Source: Alteraurantiacibacter hainanensis (GTDB lineage Bacteria; Pseudomonadota; Alphaproteobacteria; Sphingomonadales; Sphingomonadaceae). From it: DNA of 64,000 bases. Location of the stretch: contig NZ_JAZAPB010000001.1 of assembly GCF_036321025.1 (NCBI RefSeq), positions 682,001 to 746,000 of the forward strand. The letters are read 5' to 3'. The translations under genes were made by a program, and so were the position numbers. This document shows positions 9,195-17,309 of the stretch, piece after piece. Positions within the stretch are counted from its first letter, which is position 1, and every line of letters begins with the position of its first letter. Below the pieces are notes generated by a model that saw nothing but the letters and a program-made list of their open reading frames with translations, searched no databases and was not told the origin of the DNA.

Positions 9195-10120
9195 AGCGGC
9201 ACCACCGTATACACCTCGTCCGGCCGAACGCCGAGGCCGAACGCCATGCGCAGCGCGATGGCGAGCACGATCATCGCCAGGACGAGGCGCAGATGCTCCG
9301 GCTTCGCGAAACTGGCGATCCGCGTGCCAAGCTGGGCGCCGGTTACCGAACCGATCAGCAGCAGGCCCGCCAGCACGATGTCCACGGCGCGGGTGGTGAA
9401 GGCGTGCACCATCGTAACCAGCATGGTGATGAAAAGGATGTTGAACAGGCTGGTGCCCACCACGACACGCGCGCTCATGCCGAGGATATAGAGCATGGCG
9501 GGCACCATGAAGAAGCCGCCGCCCACGCCCATCAGCATGGTGAGGATGCCCACCACCACGCCAAGGATCAGCGGACCCAGCGGCGAGATGTAGAGACCGG
9601 ATTTGTAGAAGCGCCAGCGATAGGGAAGGCTGGCGATCATCGGGTGGTGACGGCGCTTGGCCGCGCGCCGGGCGCTCTTGCCGCTGCCCGAAGGACTGGC
9701 CCGGCTGCGCAGCGCATCCAGGCTCTCGCGCGCCATCAGGCCGCCGATGGTGCCCAGCATCACGACGTAGAGCACATTGATGACGACATCGATCTGTCCT
9801 GCGGAACGCAGCAGGTTGAAGATCAGCGCGCCCAGCAGTGCACCGACCATGCCGCCCGCCACGGTCACCCCGCCCATCTGGTAGTCGACGCCCTCGTTCC
9901 GGCTGTGCGCGAACACGCCGGAGACGCTGGCTCCCGTCACCTGGGTGGCTGCCGAGGCGGCGGCCACGGTTGGCGGGATGCCGTAGAAGATCAGGAGAGG
10001 CGTCGTCAGGAAACCGCCGCCGACGCCGAATACGCCGGACAGGATGCCCGTCGCCACGCCAAGCGCGATGATGACGAGACCGTCAACCGCAAGATTGGCT
10101 ATGGGGAGATAGACATCCAT
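9191..10120 (-). CDS. TauE/SafE-family permease
   Basis: 309 aa integral inner-membrane protein with about eight hydrophobic segments in two halves, the first containing GVFGVGGGFLTTPLLIFYGIP and the second MLMGVGGGFFMVPAMLYILG. These glycine-rich duplicated motifs are the hallmark of the TauE/SafE (DUF81) family of sulfite, sulfonate or organic-acid exporters. A basic loop of about 25 residues (RASPSGSGKSARRAAKRRH) joins the halves. The TIGR02186 partner begins inside its stop codon. Substrate assignment is inference only. Confidence 0.88.
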   Translation of the reverse strand: MDVYLPIANLAVDGLVIIALGVATGILSGVFGVGGGFLTTPLLIFYGIPPTVAAASAATQVTGASVSGVFAHSRNEGVDYQMGGVTVAGGMVGALLGALIFNLLRSAGQIDVVINVLYVVMLGTIGGLMARESLDALRSRASPSGSGKSARRAAKRRHHPMIASLPYRWRFYKSGLYISPLGPLILGVVVGILTMLMGVGGGFFMVPAMLYILGMSARVVVGTSLFNILFITMLVTMVHAFTTRAVDIVLAGLLLIGSVTGAQLGTRIASFAKPEHLRLVLAMIVLAIALRMAFGLGVRPDEVYTVVPL

Positions 10121-10174
10121 TGGCTGCGCCTAGTGCAAAGGCGCGGTTGATTGAAGATGAATGCGCGCAGCCGC

Positions 10175-11332
10175 CTAAAATCCTGCCGAGAGTGTGAGCG
10201 CAGGGCCACTAGATGGCTCCGCATCGCCGGCTACGCGAAAGCGATAGTCTGCCGATATCCGGCCATGGGCCTGGCCGACGCGGAAGCTGAGACCGGCCGT
10301 GGGGCCCACGTCCAGCCGCTCGGCATCCTCCTGCGCGCCGCCCCACGCCCCGCCGCCCACGGTTAGGCGGAAATTCTCGGTCGCCGCGAGTTCGCGGGTA
10401 ACGCGCGCCTGCCCGTCGACGAAGGGCGTGGCGAAGTCGCCGGTGACATAGCCGCCCTGCAGATAGGCCTCTCCCCGCAGTCCGGCCGGAAGGTCCACCG
10501 GCGGCAGTTCGGTGACGGCGTAGGTCGCCGCCCGAACTTCCGTGCCGCGATCGGTCTCGCTCACCCGCGCTTCGGCCGCCAGGCGCACCGGGACGGATCG
10601 CATCGGCCGCGCCGATACTCCTGCGGCGACCTCGTTCTCTCGCGCACCTTCCAGGGCGCGTGTCGCACGCAGATGCAGCTGGGGAGCGTGTCCGCCCTGC
10701 GTATCGAGCCGGTATCGCAGCACCGCGCCCACCTGGCTGCGACCGTAGCTGGGTCGTCCCGACGTCAGCGGGCTCGTCGTATCCTCGCGCCACAGCGCCC
10801 ACAGGTCCATGGACCAGCGATCGCCAGGCGAATTCGTGAATTCGCGGGCGGCGGCGGGCGCATGGACGACACCGGGCGCGATCGGCCCTGCCCCGCTGCG
10901 ATAGGAACCGCGCGGCCGATCCTGGGCGCCGTCGCGATAAGCGGCGGCGAGCAGCATCGAGTGAGCGATGATCCGGTCGGCCCCCATGAACCCGGAACGG
11001 TGCGCGCCGCCGCGTGGAGCGGTGTCGCGAAGCTGCTGATCCAACCTGTCGAATGACGGACGATCAAGCGGTTCGCGGGCCGGCGGACGCAATATGTCGT
11101 TCGACCATGCGCCCGGCATCTCGTCCCTGCCCGGGGAGGGAGCAGGATCGGCACTTCCGGAACGCATTGCCGGAACGGGGCTGGCCTGCGTTGAGGCGAG
11201 GCCCTGTCCGGAAGCGGCGGTCGTCGGGAAAGGCGTCTCCCACAGTGCCACGCGCATCAGCACCCAAGCGCCCAGCACCATGCCGAGCGATAGCAGCGGC
11301 CAGCCGCGCCTTCCGGTCTGACCTGTCTTCAT
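10175..11332 (-). CDS. Membrane-anchored protein with NfrA-like C-terminal beta-barrel
   Basis: 385 aa from the ATG at 11332, which overlaps the stop of the upstream glycosyltransferase (ATGA). The N-terminus is a basic stretch and one hydrophobic helix (about 11-30), then a Pro/Ser/Ala-rich linker (35-110), then about 220 residues of alternating beta strands with aromatic-Arg-Gly patterns ending LTLSAGF, as expected of an outer-membrane barrel. Coupling to an NfrB-like enzyme suggests a small counterpart of NfrA, the E. coli outer-membrane partner that displays a surface glycan and is the phage N4 receptor. E. coli NfrA is far longer, so function is inferred from context. Confidence 0.6.
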   Translation of the reverse strand: MKTGQTGRRGWPLLSLGMVLGAWVLMRVALWETPFPTTAASGQGLASTQASPVPAMRSGSADPAPSPGRDEMPGAWSNDILRPPAREPLDRPSFDRLDQQLRDTAPRGGAHRSGFMGADRIIAHSMLLAAAYRDGAQDRPRGSYRSGAGPIAPGVVHAPAAAREFTNSPGDRWSMDLWALWREDTTSPLTSGRPSYGRSQVGAVLRYRLDTQGGHAPQLHLRATRALEGARENEVAAGVSARPMRSVPVRLAAEARVSETDRGTEVRAATYAVTELPPVDLPAGLRGEAYLQGGYVTGDFATPFVDGQARVTRELAATENFRLTVGGGAWGGAQEDAERLDVGPTAGLSFRVGQAHGRISADYRFRVAGDAEPSSGPALTLSAGF

Positions 11333-12738
11333 CGAGCCGGCTCCAGCGCGGCGGTGCGGGCCGGGTGGGCATCGTGGGCGGTCTTCTCCCACAGCAATGC
11401 TTCCCCGCGAAGGGTGCGCCCATAGGCGAACAGCGCCCTGTAGCCCGCCATGATCGAGATCACGTTGGCCAGCGGAATGCGTGCCACGGCGCGCAGGCCC
11501 TCGACCCAGCCGTATTCGACGCGGGTGAAAGTGAAGCGCATGAAGGCGCGCCACGCGAAGCTGGCGATGTTGAAGGCGAGAAGCGCCAGCAGCAGTCCGC
11601 TGGGCTGCCAGGGAACGCCGATGCCGACGAGGTTGAGCAGGGCCAGAACCAGCGCGAGAACCATCAGCGTATAGCCGGAAAACAGGACGAGTGCCGAAAG
11701 CGGCCCGCGACGATCGCGAAGGCGCATCCACCATTCGCCCGCACCGCCGGTCCAGCCAAGCCTGTCCCAGCCCTGCAGGGCGATGCCGTGCATCCACCTG
11801 GCTTTCTGGCGCACGGCCCTGCCCAGCCTGTCGGGGAAATAGGCGCGGGTGGCGACCAGCTGGCCATCGTCTCCTCGGACACGCAGGAAGCGCGAGCGGC
11901 CACCCAGCGCGGCGACCTTGATGCCGAGCTCGTAGTCCTCGGTCAGCGAATCCTCGTCGAACGGCGTGTCGTTGCCGGACCGGCGGGCGATTTCCGAAAG
12001 CATCCCGCGCTCGAACGCGCAGCCGACACCGGCAGCCGGAAGACTGACGCCAAGCGCGTTGCGCACGACCATCGACTTGCCGTGGGCCTCGGCGAATTCC
12101 TCGCAATAGTGGCTGCCCACCCACCGCGCCTCGGGCCGCGGCATCGGCAGCACGGGCAGTTGCACGAAATGCGCGGAACCGATCGCGCGGTCGAGCAGGG
12201 CAAGCGCCGCGGCATCGACCATGTCTTCCGCATCGTGGAGCATGACCATGCGCGTCTCGCACCCCTCGCGCAGCTCGTCCTGCTGCAAGGCCTTGAACAG
12301 GCGGTTGAGGCAGTCGGCCTTGGTGGACGGACCGTCGCGGTCGTGCACGACGATCCGCACGCGGGCATCGCCCTGCGCCCCGCGAATGGCAGCTTCCAGC
12401 GTGGCGGCATCGTTGCGGTAGACCCCTACGTACATCCGCAGGTCCTTCTGCGGCCATACGGCAAGCGCGTGCGCCAGCGTGTCGGCGATGACCTTCGCCT
12501 CCTGCCATGCGGGCACGAGCACGGCGGCGCGTCCCGACAGGCGGCGGTGGTGGATGTCGCTTCGCGCGAGAACCGGGGTTTCGGCCCGTCCGGTCAGGCG
12601 CAGCCAGAACCAGGCGAAGTCCATCGACAGTTCGTCGATCGCGCCAAGCAGGAAGAAGAATCCCGCGAACAACAGCAATTCATGTTCGACCAGCGCCAGG
12701 ATTTCCAGCGCGGTCGCGGCAGTCAGGTCCATCCCCAT
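11329..12738 (-). CDS. NfrB-like family 2 glycosyltransferase
   Basis: 469 aa inner-membrane processive glycosyltransferase. An N-terminal helix (about 15-40) precedes a GT2 domain with VLVPAWQEAKV, the DHD-type motif LHDAEDMVD, the TEDYELG acceptor-site motif and RQKARW (a QxxRW variant), then three or more C-terminal helices. It resembles E. coli NfrB, which makes the surface glycan used by phage N4, but stops after the membrane segments and lacks the extra C-terminal region of NfrB where a MshEN cyclic-di-GMP domain sits. The following gene begins inside its stop codon. It is divergent from nhaA. Confidence 0.8.
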   Translation of the reverse strand: MGMDLTAATALEILALVEHELLLFAGFFFLLGAIDELSMDFAWFWLRLTGRAETPVLARSDIHHRRLSGRAAVLVPAWQEAKVIADTLAHALAVWPQKDLRMYVGVYRNDAATLEAAIRGAQGDARVRIVVHDRDGPSTKADCLNRLFKALQQDELREGCETRMVMLHDAEDMVDAAALALLDRAIGSAHFVQLPVLPMPRPEARWVGSHYCEEFAEAHGKSMVVRNALGVSLPAAGVGCAFERGMLSEIARRSGNDTPFDEDSLTEDYELGIKVAALGGRSRFLRVRGDDGQLVATRAYFPDRLGRAVRQKARWMHGIALQGWDRLGWTGGAGEWWMRLRDRRGPLSALVLFSGYTLMVLALVLALLNLVGIGVPWQPSGLLLALLAFNIASFAWRAFMRFTFTRVEYGWVEGLRAVARIPLANVISIMAGYRALFAYGRTLRGEALLWEKTAHDAHPARTAALEPAR

Positions 12739-12767
12739 GCCCCTGGATAAGTATTTGTCCTGACGGT

Positions 12768-12840
12768 TAAAGCCTGTGGCTGAAAAGGCAACTGGCCGCC
12801 TGCAGCCGGGTTGCGAACTTTTTGCGGGCTTGCATCGGGC
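12768..12840 (+). promoter_or_regulatory. Structured leader of nhaA, candidate nhaA-I-type riboswitch
   Basis: Between the divergent starts of the glycosyltransferase and nhaA the plus strand can form AGCC(771-774)/GGCT(778-781) with a three-base loop, directly followed by GCAA(788-791)..GGC(794-796) pairing with GCC(805-807)..TTGC(811-814) around the loop CGCCTGCA; numbers are the last three digits of 12xxx. Alphaproteobacterial nhaA leaders are known to carry the nhaA-I motif, reported to sense lithium, and the position and GC-rich compact fold fit. The match to the consensus was made from memory, so it remains a candidate. Confidence 0.42.
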
Positions 12841-12866
12841 GGCGAATTTGGGGAAGGGCTTCTCGC

Positions 12867-14093
12867 ATGGCCGAACCCAACATCATCAAATCCGCCGTCC
12901 GCAACTTCAAAGCCCTGTTCAAGGCCGATGCATTCGAAGGCATCCTGCTGATCGCCGTGGCCGTGGTGGCCATGGTGGTGGCCAATTCAGGCGTCGCGCC
13001 GGCCTATTTCGAGATGTTCAACGGCTACCTCTGGCCCAAGGACACGTTCTACCTGAACACCATGCACCTGTGGATCAACGACGGGCTGATGGTGATATTC
13101 TTCTTCGTCGTCGGCCTGGAGGTGAAGCGAGAGCTGATTTCCGGCAACCTGTCCGATCCGAAGCAACGAACGCTGCCGATCCTGGCCGCGATCGCCGGCA
13201 TGGCGGTCCCGATCCTGGTGTTCCTGGGCGTTACGGGCGGCGCGCCCGAGTACCGCGCGGGCATGGCGATTCCCGCGGCAACGGACATTGCCTTTGCCAT
13301 GGGCGTGATCGGCCTGCTCGGAACGCGCGTGCCCAAGTCGCTGCGCCTGTTTCTGCTGACCGTCGCCATCGTCGATGACATCGGCGCAGTGGCGATCATC
13401 GCGATCTTCTATTCCGAACCCAAGCTGCTGTGGCTGCTGATCTCGCTGGGCGTCTTCCTGTCCATGCTGGCGATGAACCGCTTCCAGGTGCGCCACCTGT
13501 CGCTGTTCGTGATCGGCACCATCGTGCTGTGGTACTGTGTGCTTAACTCCGGCGTCCACGCTACGATCGCGGGCGTGCTGGCGGCCTTCACCATTCCGAT
13601 GCGGACCAGGGACGGCAACTCCATGCTGGAGAATGTCGAGCACACCCTGGTGCCGTGGAGCGCCTATCTGGTGGTGCCCATCTTCGGCTTCGCCAATGCC
13701 GGCGTCAGCCTCTCGGGACTGGGCCTCGAGAACCTTCTCGATCCCCTGCCGCTGGCCGTTGCGGCAGGCCTGGTGATCGGCAAGCAGGTGGGCATCTTCA
13801 GCACCGTGTGGGCCAGCGTGAAGCTGGGCATCGTCAAGATGCCGCCGGGATGTTCTTGGCCGGAAGTCTGGGGCGTCTCGATCCTGTGCGGCATCGGCTT
13901 TACGATGAGCCTGTTCATCGGCGAACTGGCCTTCACCGGCTCTTCCGAAGTGGCGCGCCTGCTGCGTGACGAGGCCAAGATCGGCATTCTCACCGGCTCG
14001 CTGATCTCGGCCGTGCTGGGCTACGTGATCCTGCGTCTGACGACAACGCACCCCGAAGAAGCGGCGGACGACCCGAGCAGCCCGGTGGTTTGA
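12867..14093 (+). CDS. nhaA: Na+/H+ antiporter NhaA
   Basis: Electrogenic sodium/proton antiporter of the inner membrane, 408 aa and about twelve helices. The start is ATG 12867 (MAEPNIIKSAVRNF), with GGGAAGGG eight bases upstream; an in-frame ATG at 12822 lies in the structured leader. Family marks: FFFVVGLEVKRELISG, IPAATDIAFAMGV and LTVAIVDDIGAVAIIA with the adjacent aspartates that form the ion site (D163/D164 in E. coli). The C-terminus is short. The leader may carry an ion-responsive riboswitch. A second, unrelated cation/proton antiporter gene lies at 40293-41555. Confidence 0.95.
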   Translation: MAEPNIIKSAVRNFKALFKADAFEGILLIAVAVVAMVVANSGVAPAYFEMFNGYLWPKDTFYLNTMHLWINDGLMVIFFFVVGLEVKRELISGNLSDPKQRTLPILAAIAGMAVPILVFLGVTGGAPEYRAGMAIPAATDIAFAMGVIGLLGTRVPKSLRLFLLTVAIVDDIGAVAIIAIFYSEPKLLWLLISLGVFLSMLAMNRFQVRHLSLFVIGTIVLWYCVLNSGVHATIAGVLAAFTIPMRTRDGNSMLENVEHTLVPWSAYLVVPIFGFANAGVSLSGLGLENLLDPLPLAVAAGLVIGKQVGIFSTVWASVKLGIVKMPPGCSWPEVWGVSILCGIGFTMSLFIGELAFTGSSEVARLLRDEAKIGILTGSLISAVLGYVILRLTTTHPEEAADDPSSPVV

Positions 14094-14131
14094 GGGTTGG
14101 GGAAGTTGGCTGGCTACTGAACCGTCAGCTT

Positions 14132-14150
14132 ACGACCCGATTGCAGTCGT
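14132..14150. repeat. Short palindrome upstream of hypothetical gene
   Basis: ACGAC at 14132-14136 is complementary to GTCGT at 14146-14150, and CCC (14136-14138) to GGG (14152-14154) in a shifted register. It sits 35 bases before the orphan gene at 14185, with a second palindrome just after that gene. Short palindromes like these recur in sphingomonad intergenic regions; calling this one a REP-like element is an inference. Confidence 0.35.
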
Positions 14151-14184
14151 TGGGTAGCACGCTATCATCACCGCAAAGGGGCGG

Positions 14185-14640
14185 ATGATGGCCGGGTGGT
14201 TTGAAGGAACGGTATCTGTTCTGCAGTGCGGCGATTGCACTGGGACGGTTCCGCATTTCGTCTTTTCAGGCGAAACCGACATGCCAACGCTGGGTCTCGC
14301 TTCACTGTCCAGTGCAGAGGCTAATGAACTAGTGTTCGTCGAGCTGGAACCCGCCGAGTTGTCGGATACATCTGGCTCCATAGTGGCAGCGCGGATCAAT
14401 ATTGAGCAGTGCCGGAAGGACTTGCGCTTCATCCGATTGGCTCGAGTGGAGGAAGATGTCCTTCCAAGAGGCATGCCATTCCAAGAGTTCCGGAAAGCCT
14501 ACAGAGACCCTCTGTTGATCTACATGTGCCCAATATGCGCAAAGGGAGAAGCAGTTAAGGTCATTTCCCTCTCGCCTTCAGCATTCAAACATGAGGGCGG
14601 CAAACTGAGAAATCTTACTGGGCGGACGCTTCGAGGCTGA
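14185..14640 (+). CDS. Hypothetical protein with two CxxC pairs
   Basis: 151 aa, not recognised. Start ATG 14185 (or the adjacent ATG 14188) follows AAAGGGGCGG. Two cysteine pairs, CGDC near residue 16 and CPIC near residue 115, about 100 residues apart, could bind one zinc ion; nothing else is diagnostic and there is no signal peptide or membrane helix. The gene is visibly richer in A+T, and uses rarer codons (ATA, AGA, TTG), than its neighbours nhaA and the DUF3297 gene. It is flanked by palindromes at 14132-14150 and 14651-14681. An acquired orphan gene is the simplest reading. Confidence 0.65.
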   Translation: MMAGWFEGTVSVLQCGDCTGTVPHFVFSGETDMPTLGLASLSSAEANELVFVELEPAELSDTSGSIVAARINIEQCRKDLRFIRLARVEEDVLPRGMPFQEFRKAYRDPLLIYMCPICAKGEAVKVISLSPSAFKHEGGKLRNLTGRTLRG

Positions 14641-14650
14641 GGCTTCGTTG

Positions 14651-14681
14651 AACGTCCACTTTCCACCCAATAGCAGACGTT
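14651..14681. repeat. Imperfect 31-bp palindrome (REP-like)
   Basis: AACGTC at 14651-14656 is the exact complement of GACGTT at 14676-14681, with the interior TTTCCACCCAATAGC between. It begins 10 bases after the stop of the orphan gene. Sequences of this form (AACGTC..ACCCAATAGC..GACGTT) resemble short dispersed palindromes of sphingomonad genomes, but only a genome-wide search could prove repetition. Confidence 0.45.
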
Positions 14682-14759
14682 ACTTTCCGAGCGCCAGCAT
14701 ACCCTAGCTTTGGCAATTTTCGCAGCGGCACAAGACATTGCCCGCCGCCTCGATTCGCC

Positions 14760-15044
14760 TCAATCCGCCTTCGCCACCGGCGGATTTTCGCCCAGGTCTT
14801 CGTACCAGGCCTCGACCGGGCCGTTCAGCTTGATCGTCAGCGGGCGGCCCTTGCGGTCCACCGTCTTGCCGGCCTGCACCCGGATCCAGCCTTCGGAAAT
14901 GCTGTATTCCTCGATGTCGGTGCGCTGCTTGCCCTTGAAGCGGATGCCGACGCCGCGTTGCAGCTTGTCGGCATCGAAGTGCTCGCTGCGGGGATCGATC
15001 GACAGGTGATCGGGCGGGGTGTCGTTCTGGGTGTCTTCGCTCAT
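14760..15044 (-). CDS. DUF3297 family protein
   Basis: 94 aa cytoplasmic protein beginning MSEDTQNDTPPDHLSIDPRS and containing RGVGIRFKGKQRTDIEEYSI and GWIRVQAGKTVDRKGRPLTI, the core of DUF3297, a short conserved family of Proteobacteria with no known biochemical role. It is full length for the family. A second small minus-strand gene lies 33 bases upstream and they may be co-transcribed. No signal peptide or membrane segment is present. Confidence 0.85.
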   Translation of the reverse strand: MSEDTQNDTPPDHLSIDPRSEHFDADKLQRGVGIRFKGKQRTDIEEYSISEGWIRVQAGKTVDRKGRPLTIKLNGPVEAWYEDLGENPPVAKAD

Positions 15045-15077
15045 GGCGAACAGCCCCTAGCCGGACGCCCGGAAAAA

Positions 15078-15353
15078 TCAATCGGGAGGCAGTATTTCCT
15101 CGTCGGGAACGGCGGCGGGCACTTCTTCCGGCGTATCGCCGGGATTAAGGGTATCTCCGCGCTCGATATCGATTTCGTCCGGGTGCGTGCGATCCTTCTG
15201 CACGCCGTGCAGGTCGCGCGCGCCGTGCCAGGCGTCACGGTCCTGCGCGCCCTCGTCCTGGGCGAGTTCCCTGGCGCCCAGGGGAGGCGTCGCCGGGTCT
15301 ATCTTCGGGGCCGGCTTCGTCTGGTCGGCATCGCTCTGGCTGGACTTGGTCAT
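15078..15353 (-). CDS. Small acidic hypothetical protein
   Basis: 91 aa from ATG 15353 (MTKSSQSDADQTKPAPKID). Highly charged and proline-rich, with segments RDAWHGARDLHG, VQKDRTHPDE and a C-terminus PEEVPAAVPDEEILPPD; probably largely disordered. The frame stays open upstream, antisense to tig, but that extension is an artefact of high GC, and the ATG at 15353 separates the acidic protein from it. No family recognised. It precedes the DUF3297 gene in the same orientation. Confidence 0.55.
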   Translation of the reverse strand: MTKSSQSDADQTKPAPKIDPATPPLGARELAQDEGAQDRDAWHGARDLHGVQKDRTHPDEIDIERGDTLNPGDTPEEVPAAVPDEEILPPD

Positions 15354-15513
15354 GGCTGAAACCCTTGTGTGGTGATCGAGACTGAAACCGCCTGCCACCC
15401 CTCCCCGTTCCTGTTGCACATTCCGTCTATCGTGATCCTTGCCCTTTTCGCCCTTGCCCCCTATGGGCACCGCTTCGTTTCGCAGGCGTCCTGCCTGCAC
15501 GGTTCGTCGGGCC

Positions 15514-15598
15514 GCGGGCGTGGCGGAATTGGTAGACGCGCTGGTTTTAGGTACCAGTATCGCAAGATGTGGGGGTTCGAGTCCCTTCGCCCGCACCA
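15514..15598 (+). tRNA. tRNA-Leu (anticodon UAG)
   Basis: 85 nt including an encoded CCA (15596-15598). The acceptor stem GCGGGCG pairs with CGCCCGC (15588-15594). The anticodon stem CTGGT/ACCAG closes the loop TTTAGGT, giving anticodon UAG, which reads CUA and, with wobble, other CUN codons. A long variable arm of class II type and the T-arm GGGGGTTCGAGTCCCTT are present. It lies 73 bases before tig in the same orientation. No duplicated 3' end, and so no sign of integration, is seen beside it. Confidence 0.97.
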
Positions 15599-15671
15599 GT
15601 TTCGCAAAGTCAGCGGCTGGCCGGAAAACCGGCCTGCCGAACCGCCAGGATGTATTGAGTAAAGGCAAGTC

Positions 15672-17261
15672 ATGCAGATCGTCGAAACCACCAATGAAGG
15701 CCTCAAGCGCGCCTATTCCGTCACCATCACGGCCAAGGAAATCGATGACAAGATCGATGCCGAGGTGAAGAAGGTCGCCCCGCAGGTGCGCATGCCCGGC
15801 TTCCGTCCCGGCAAGGTGCCGGCCAACCTCGTGCGCAAGATGCACGGCGATGCGCTGCACGCAGACGTGCTGAACACCACGGTGCGCGAATCGGTCGACG
15901 GCCTGATCAAGGACAAGAAACTGCGCCCGGCGCTGCAGCCCAAGGTGGAAATGGCCGACGGCTACGAACAGGGCAAGGACGCCGAACTGACCGTCGAGGT
16001 CGAGATCCTTCCCGAGATCGAGACTCCTTCGATCGAGGGCCTGAAGCTTGAGCGCCTGACCGTGCCCGTCTCCGACGAGCAGATGGACGAGGCGCTGGGC
16101 CGCCTTGCCCAGAACCAGAAGAGCTACAAGGACGCTCCCAAGACCAAGAAGGCTGCCGAGGGCGACCAGCTGATCATCGATTTCGTGGGCCGCGTGGACG
16201 GCACGGAATTCGAAGGCGGCAAGGCCGAGGACGCGCCGCTCGTCATCGGATCGGGCCAGTTCATTCCCGGTTTCGAGGACCAGCTGACCGGCGTGAAGAC
16301 CGGCGATGAGAAGACCATCACCGTGACCTTCCCCGAGGACTATCCCGCCGAGCACCTGGCCGGCAAGGAAGCCGAATTCGACGTCACCGTGAAGCAGGTG
16401 AAGGTCGAGTCCGAGACCAAGATCGACGACGAGTTCGCCAAGGGCCTGGGGCTCGAGAGCCTGGACAAGCTCAAGGAGCTGATGAAGGGCCAGATCGAGC
16501 AGGAAAGCGCCGGTCTCACCCGCACGCAGATGAAGCGCCAGCTGCTCGACAAGCTGGCCGCCGATCACGACTTCCCGGTTCCGCCCACCATGGTGGAAGC
16601 CGAGTTCGAGCAGATCTGGAACCAGCTGCAGGCCGAAGCCGCCAAGGAAGAGGATACCGAAGCTGCGCTGAAGGAAATCGAGGCGGAAAAGGACGAGTAC
16701 AAGCGCATTGCCGAGCGCCGCGTGCGCCTGGGGCTGCTGCTTTCCGAAATCGGTCAGGCCAACAAGGTCGAGATCACCCAGCAGGAAATGCAGATGCTGA
16801 TCCAGCAGGCGGCGCAGCAGTATCGCCCGGAAGATCGCGAGCGGTTCATCGAGTATATCCGCAACGAGCCGATGGCGCAGGCCCAGCTGCGTGCGCCCCT
16901 GTATGAGGACAAGGTGGTCGACTACCTGTTCGACCAGGCCGAAGTGACCGAGCGTGAAGTGACGCGCGAGGAACTGGAAGCCGCGATCGAGGCGGAGGAA
17001 GGAGCCGAAGCCGAGAAGGCCAAGCCCGCTGCCAAGAAGAAGGCTCCGGCGAAGAAGGCCCCGGCCAAGAAGGCCGACGAGGACAAGGCGGCGGACGAGA
17101 AGCCCGCTGCCAAGAAGGCCCCCGCCAAGAAGGCACCTGCCAAGAAGGCCGACGAGAAGAAGGCCGACGAGAAGCCTGCTGCCAAGAAGGCTCCGGCCAA
17201 GAAGCCCGCTGCCAAGAAGGCACCGGCGAAGAAGGCTGCTGCCAAGAAGGACGCCGAGTAG
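15672..17261 (+). CDS. tig: Trigger factor with long Lys/Ala-rich tail
   Basis: Ribosome-bound chaperone and peptidyl-prolyl isomerase meeting nascent chains. 529 aa: N-terminal ribosome-binding domain with the docking signature GFRPGKVP (about 43-50), FKBP-type PPIase domain from about residue 163 (GDQLIIDFVGRVDGTEFEGG), then the helical C-terminal chaperone arms. The family is usually 430-450 aa; the excess is a tail from about residue 447 made of repeated PAAKKAPAKK and KADEKPAAKK units, histone-H1-like and strongly basic. AAAGG occurs six bases before the ATG. clpP and clpX follow 6 kb downstream, separated by a block on the other strand. Confidence 0.95.
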   Translation: MQIVETTNEGLKRAYSVTITAKEIDDKIDAEVKKVAPQVRMPGFRPGKVPANLVRKMHGDALHADVLNTTVRESVDGLIKDKKLRPALQPKVEMADGYEQGKDAELTVEVEILPEIETPSIEGLKLERLTVPVSDEQMDEALGRLAQNQKSYKDAPKTKKAAEGDQLIIDFVGRVDGTEFEGGKAEDAPLVIGSGQFIPGFEDQLTGVKTGDEKTITVTFPEDYPAEHLAGKEAEFDVTVKQVKVESETKIDDEFAKGLGLESLDKLKELMKGQIEQESAGLTRTQMKRQLLDKLAADHDFPVPPTMVEAEFEQIWNQLQAEAAKEEDTEAALKEIEAEKDEYKRIAERRVRLGLLLSEIGQANKVEITQQEMQMLIQQAAQQYRPEDRERFIEYIRNEPMAQAQLRAPLYEDKVVDYLFDQAEVTEREVTREELEAAIEAEEGAEAEKAKPAAKKKAPAKKAPAKKADEDKAADEKPAAKKAPAKKAPAKKADEKKADEKPAAKKAPAKKPAAKKAPAKKAAAKKDAE

Positions 17262-17272
17262 GCGCTGCGTAT

Positions 17273-17300
17273 CCTCCCCGTGCCCGGCGGCATGGGGAGG
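17273..17300. terminator. Strong hairpin between tig and a TonB receptor gene
   Basis: CCTCCCC (17273-17279), a G-T wobble, and TGCC (17281-17284) pair with GGCA (17289-17292) and GGGGAGG (17294-17300) around the tetraloop CGGC: about twelve pairs. It lies 11 bases after the tig stop and 9 bases before the convergent receptor stop. There is no run of T on either side, so it is either a weak bidirectional terminator or a 3'-end stabiliser. Confidence 0.55.
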
Positions 17301-17309
17301 AGCGACCCT

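Noticed and set aside
10175..12508. One 777-codon minus-strand frame covering two genes
   Set aside because: Only the part from the ATG at 11332 has signal or barrel character; the upstream part is antisense-frame reading of the glycosyltransferase gene.
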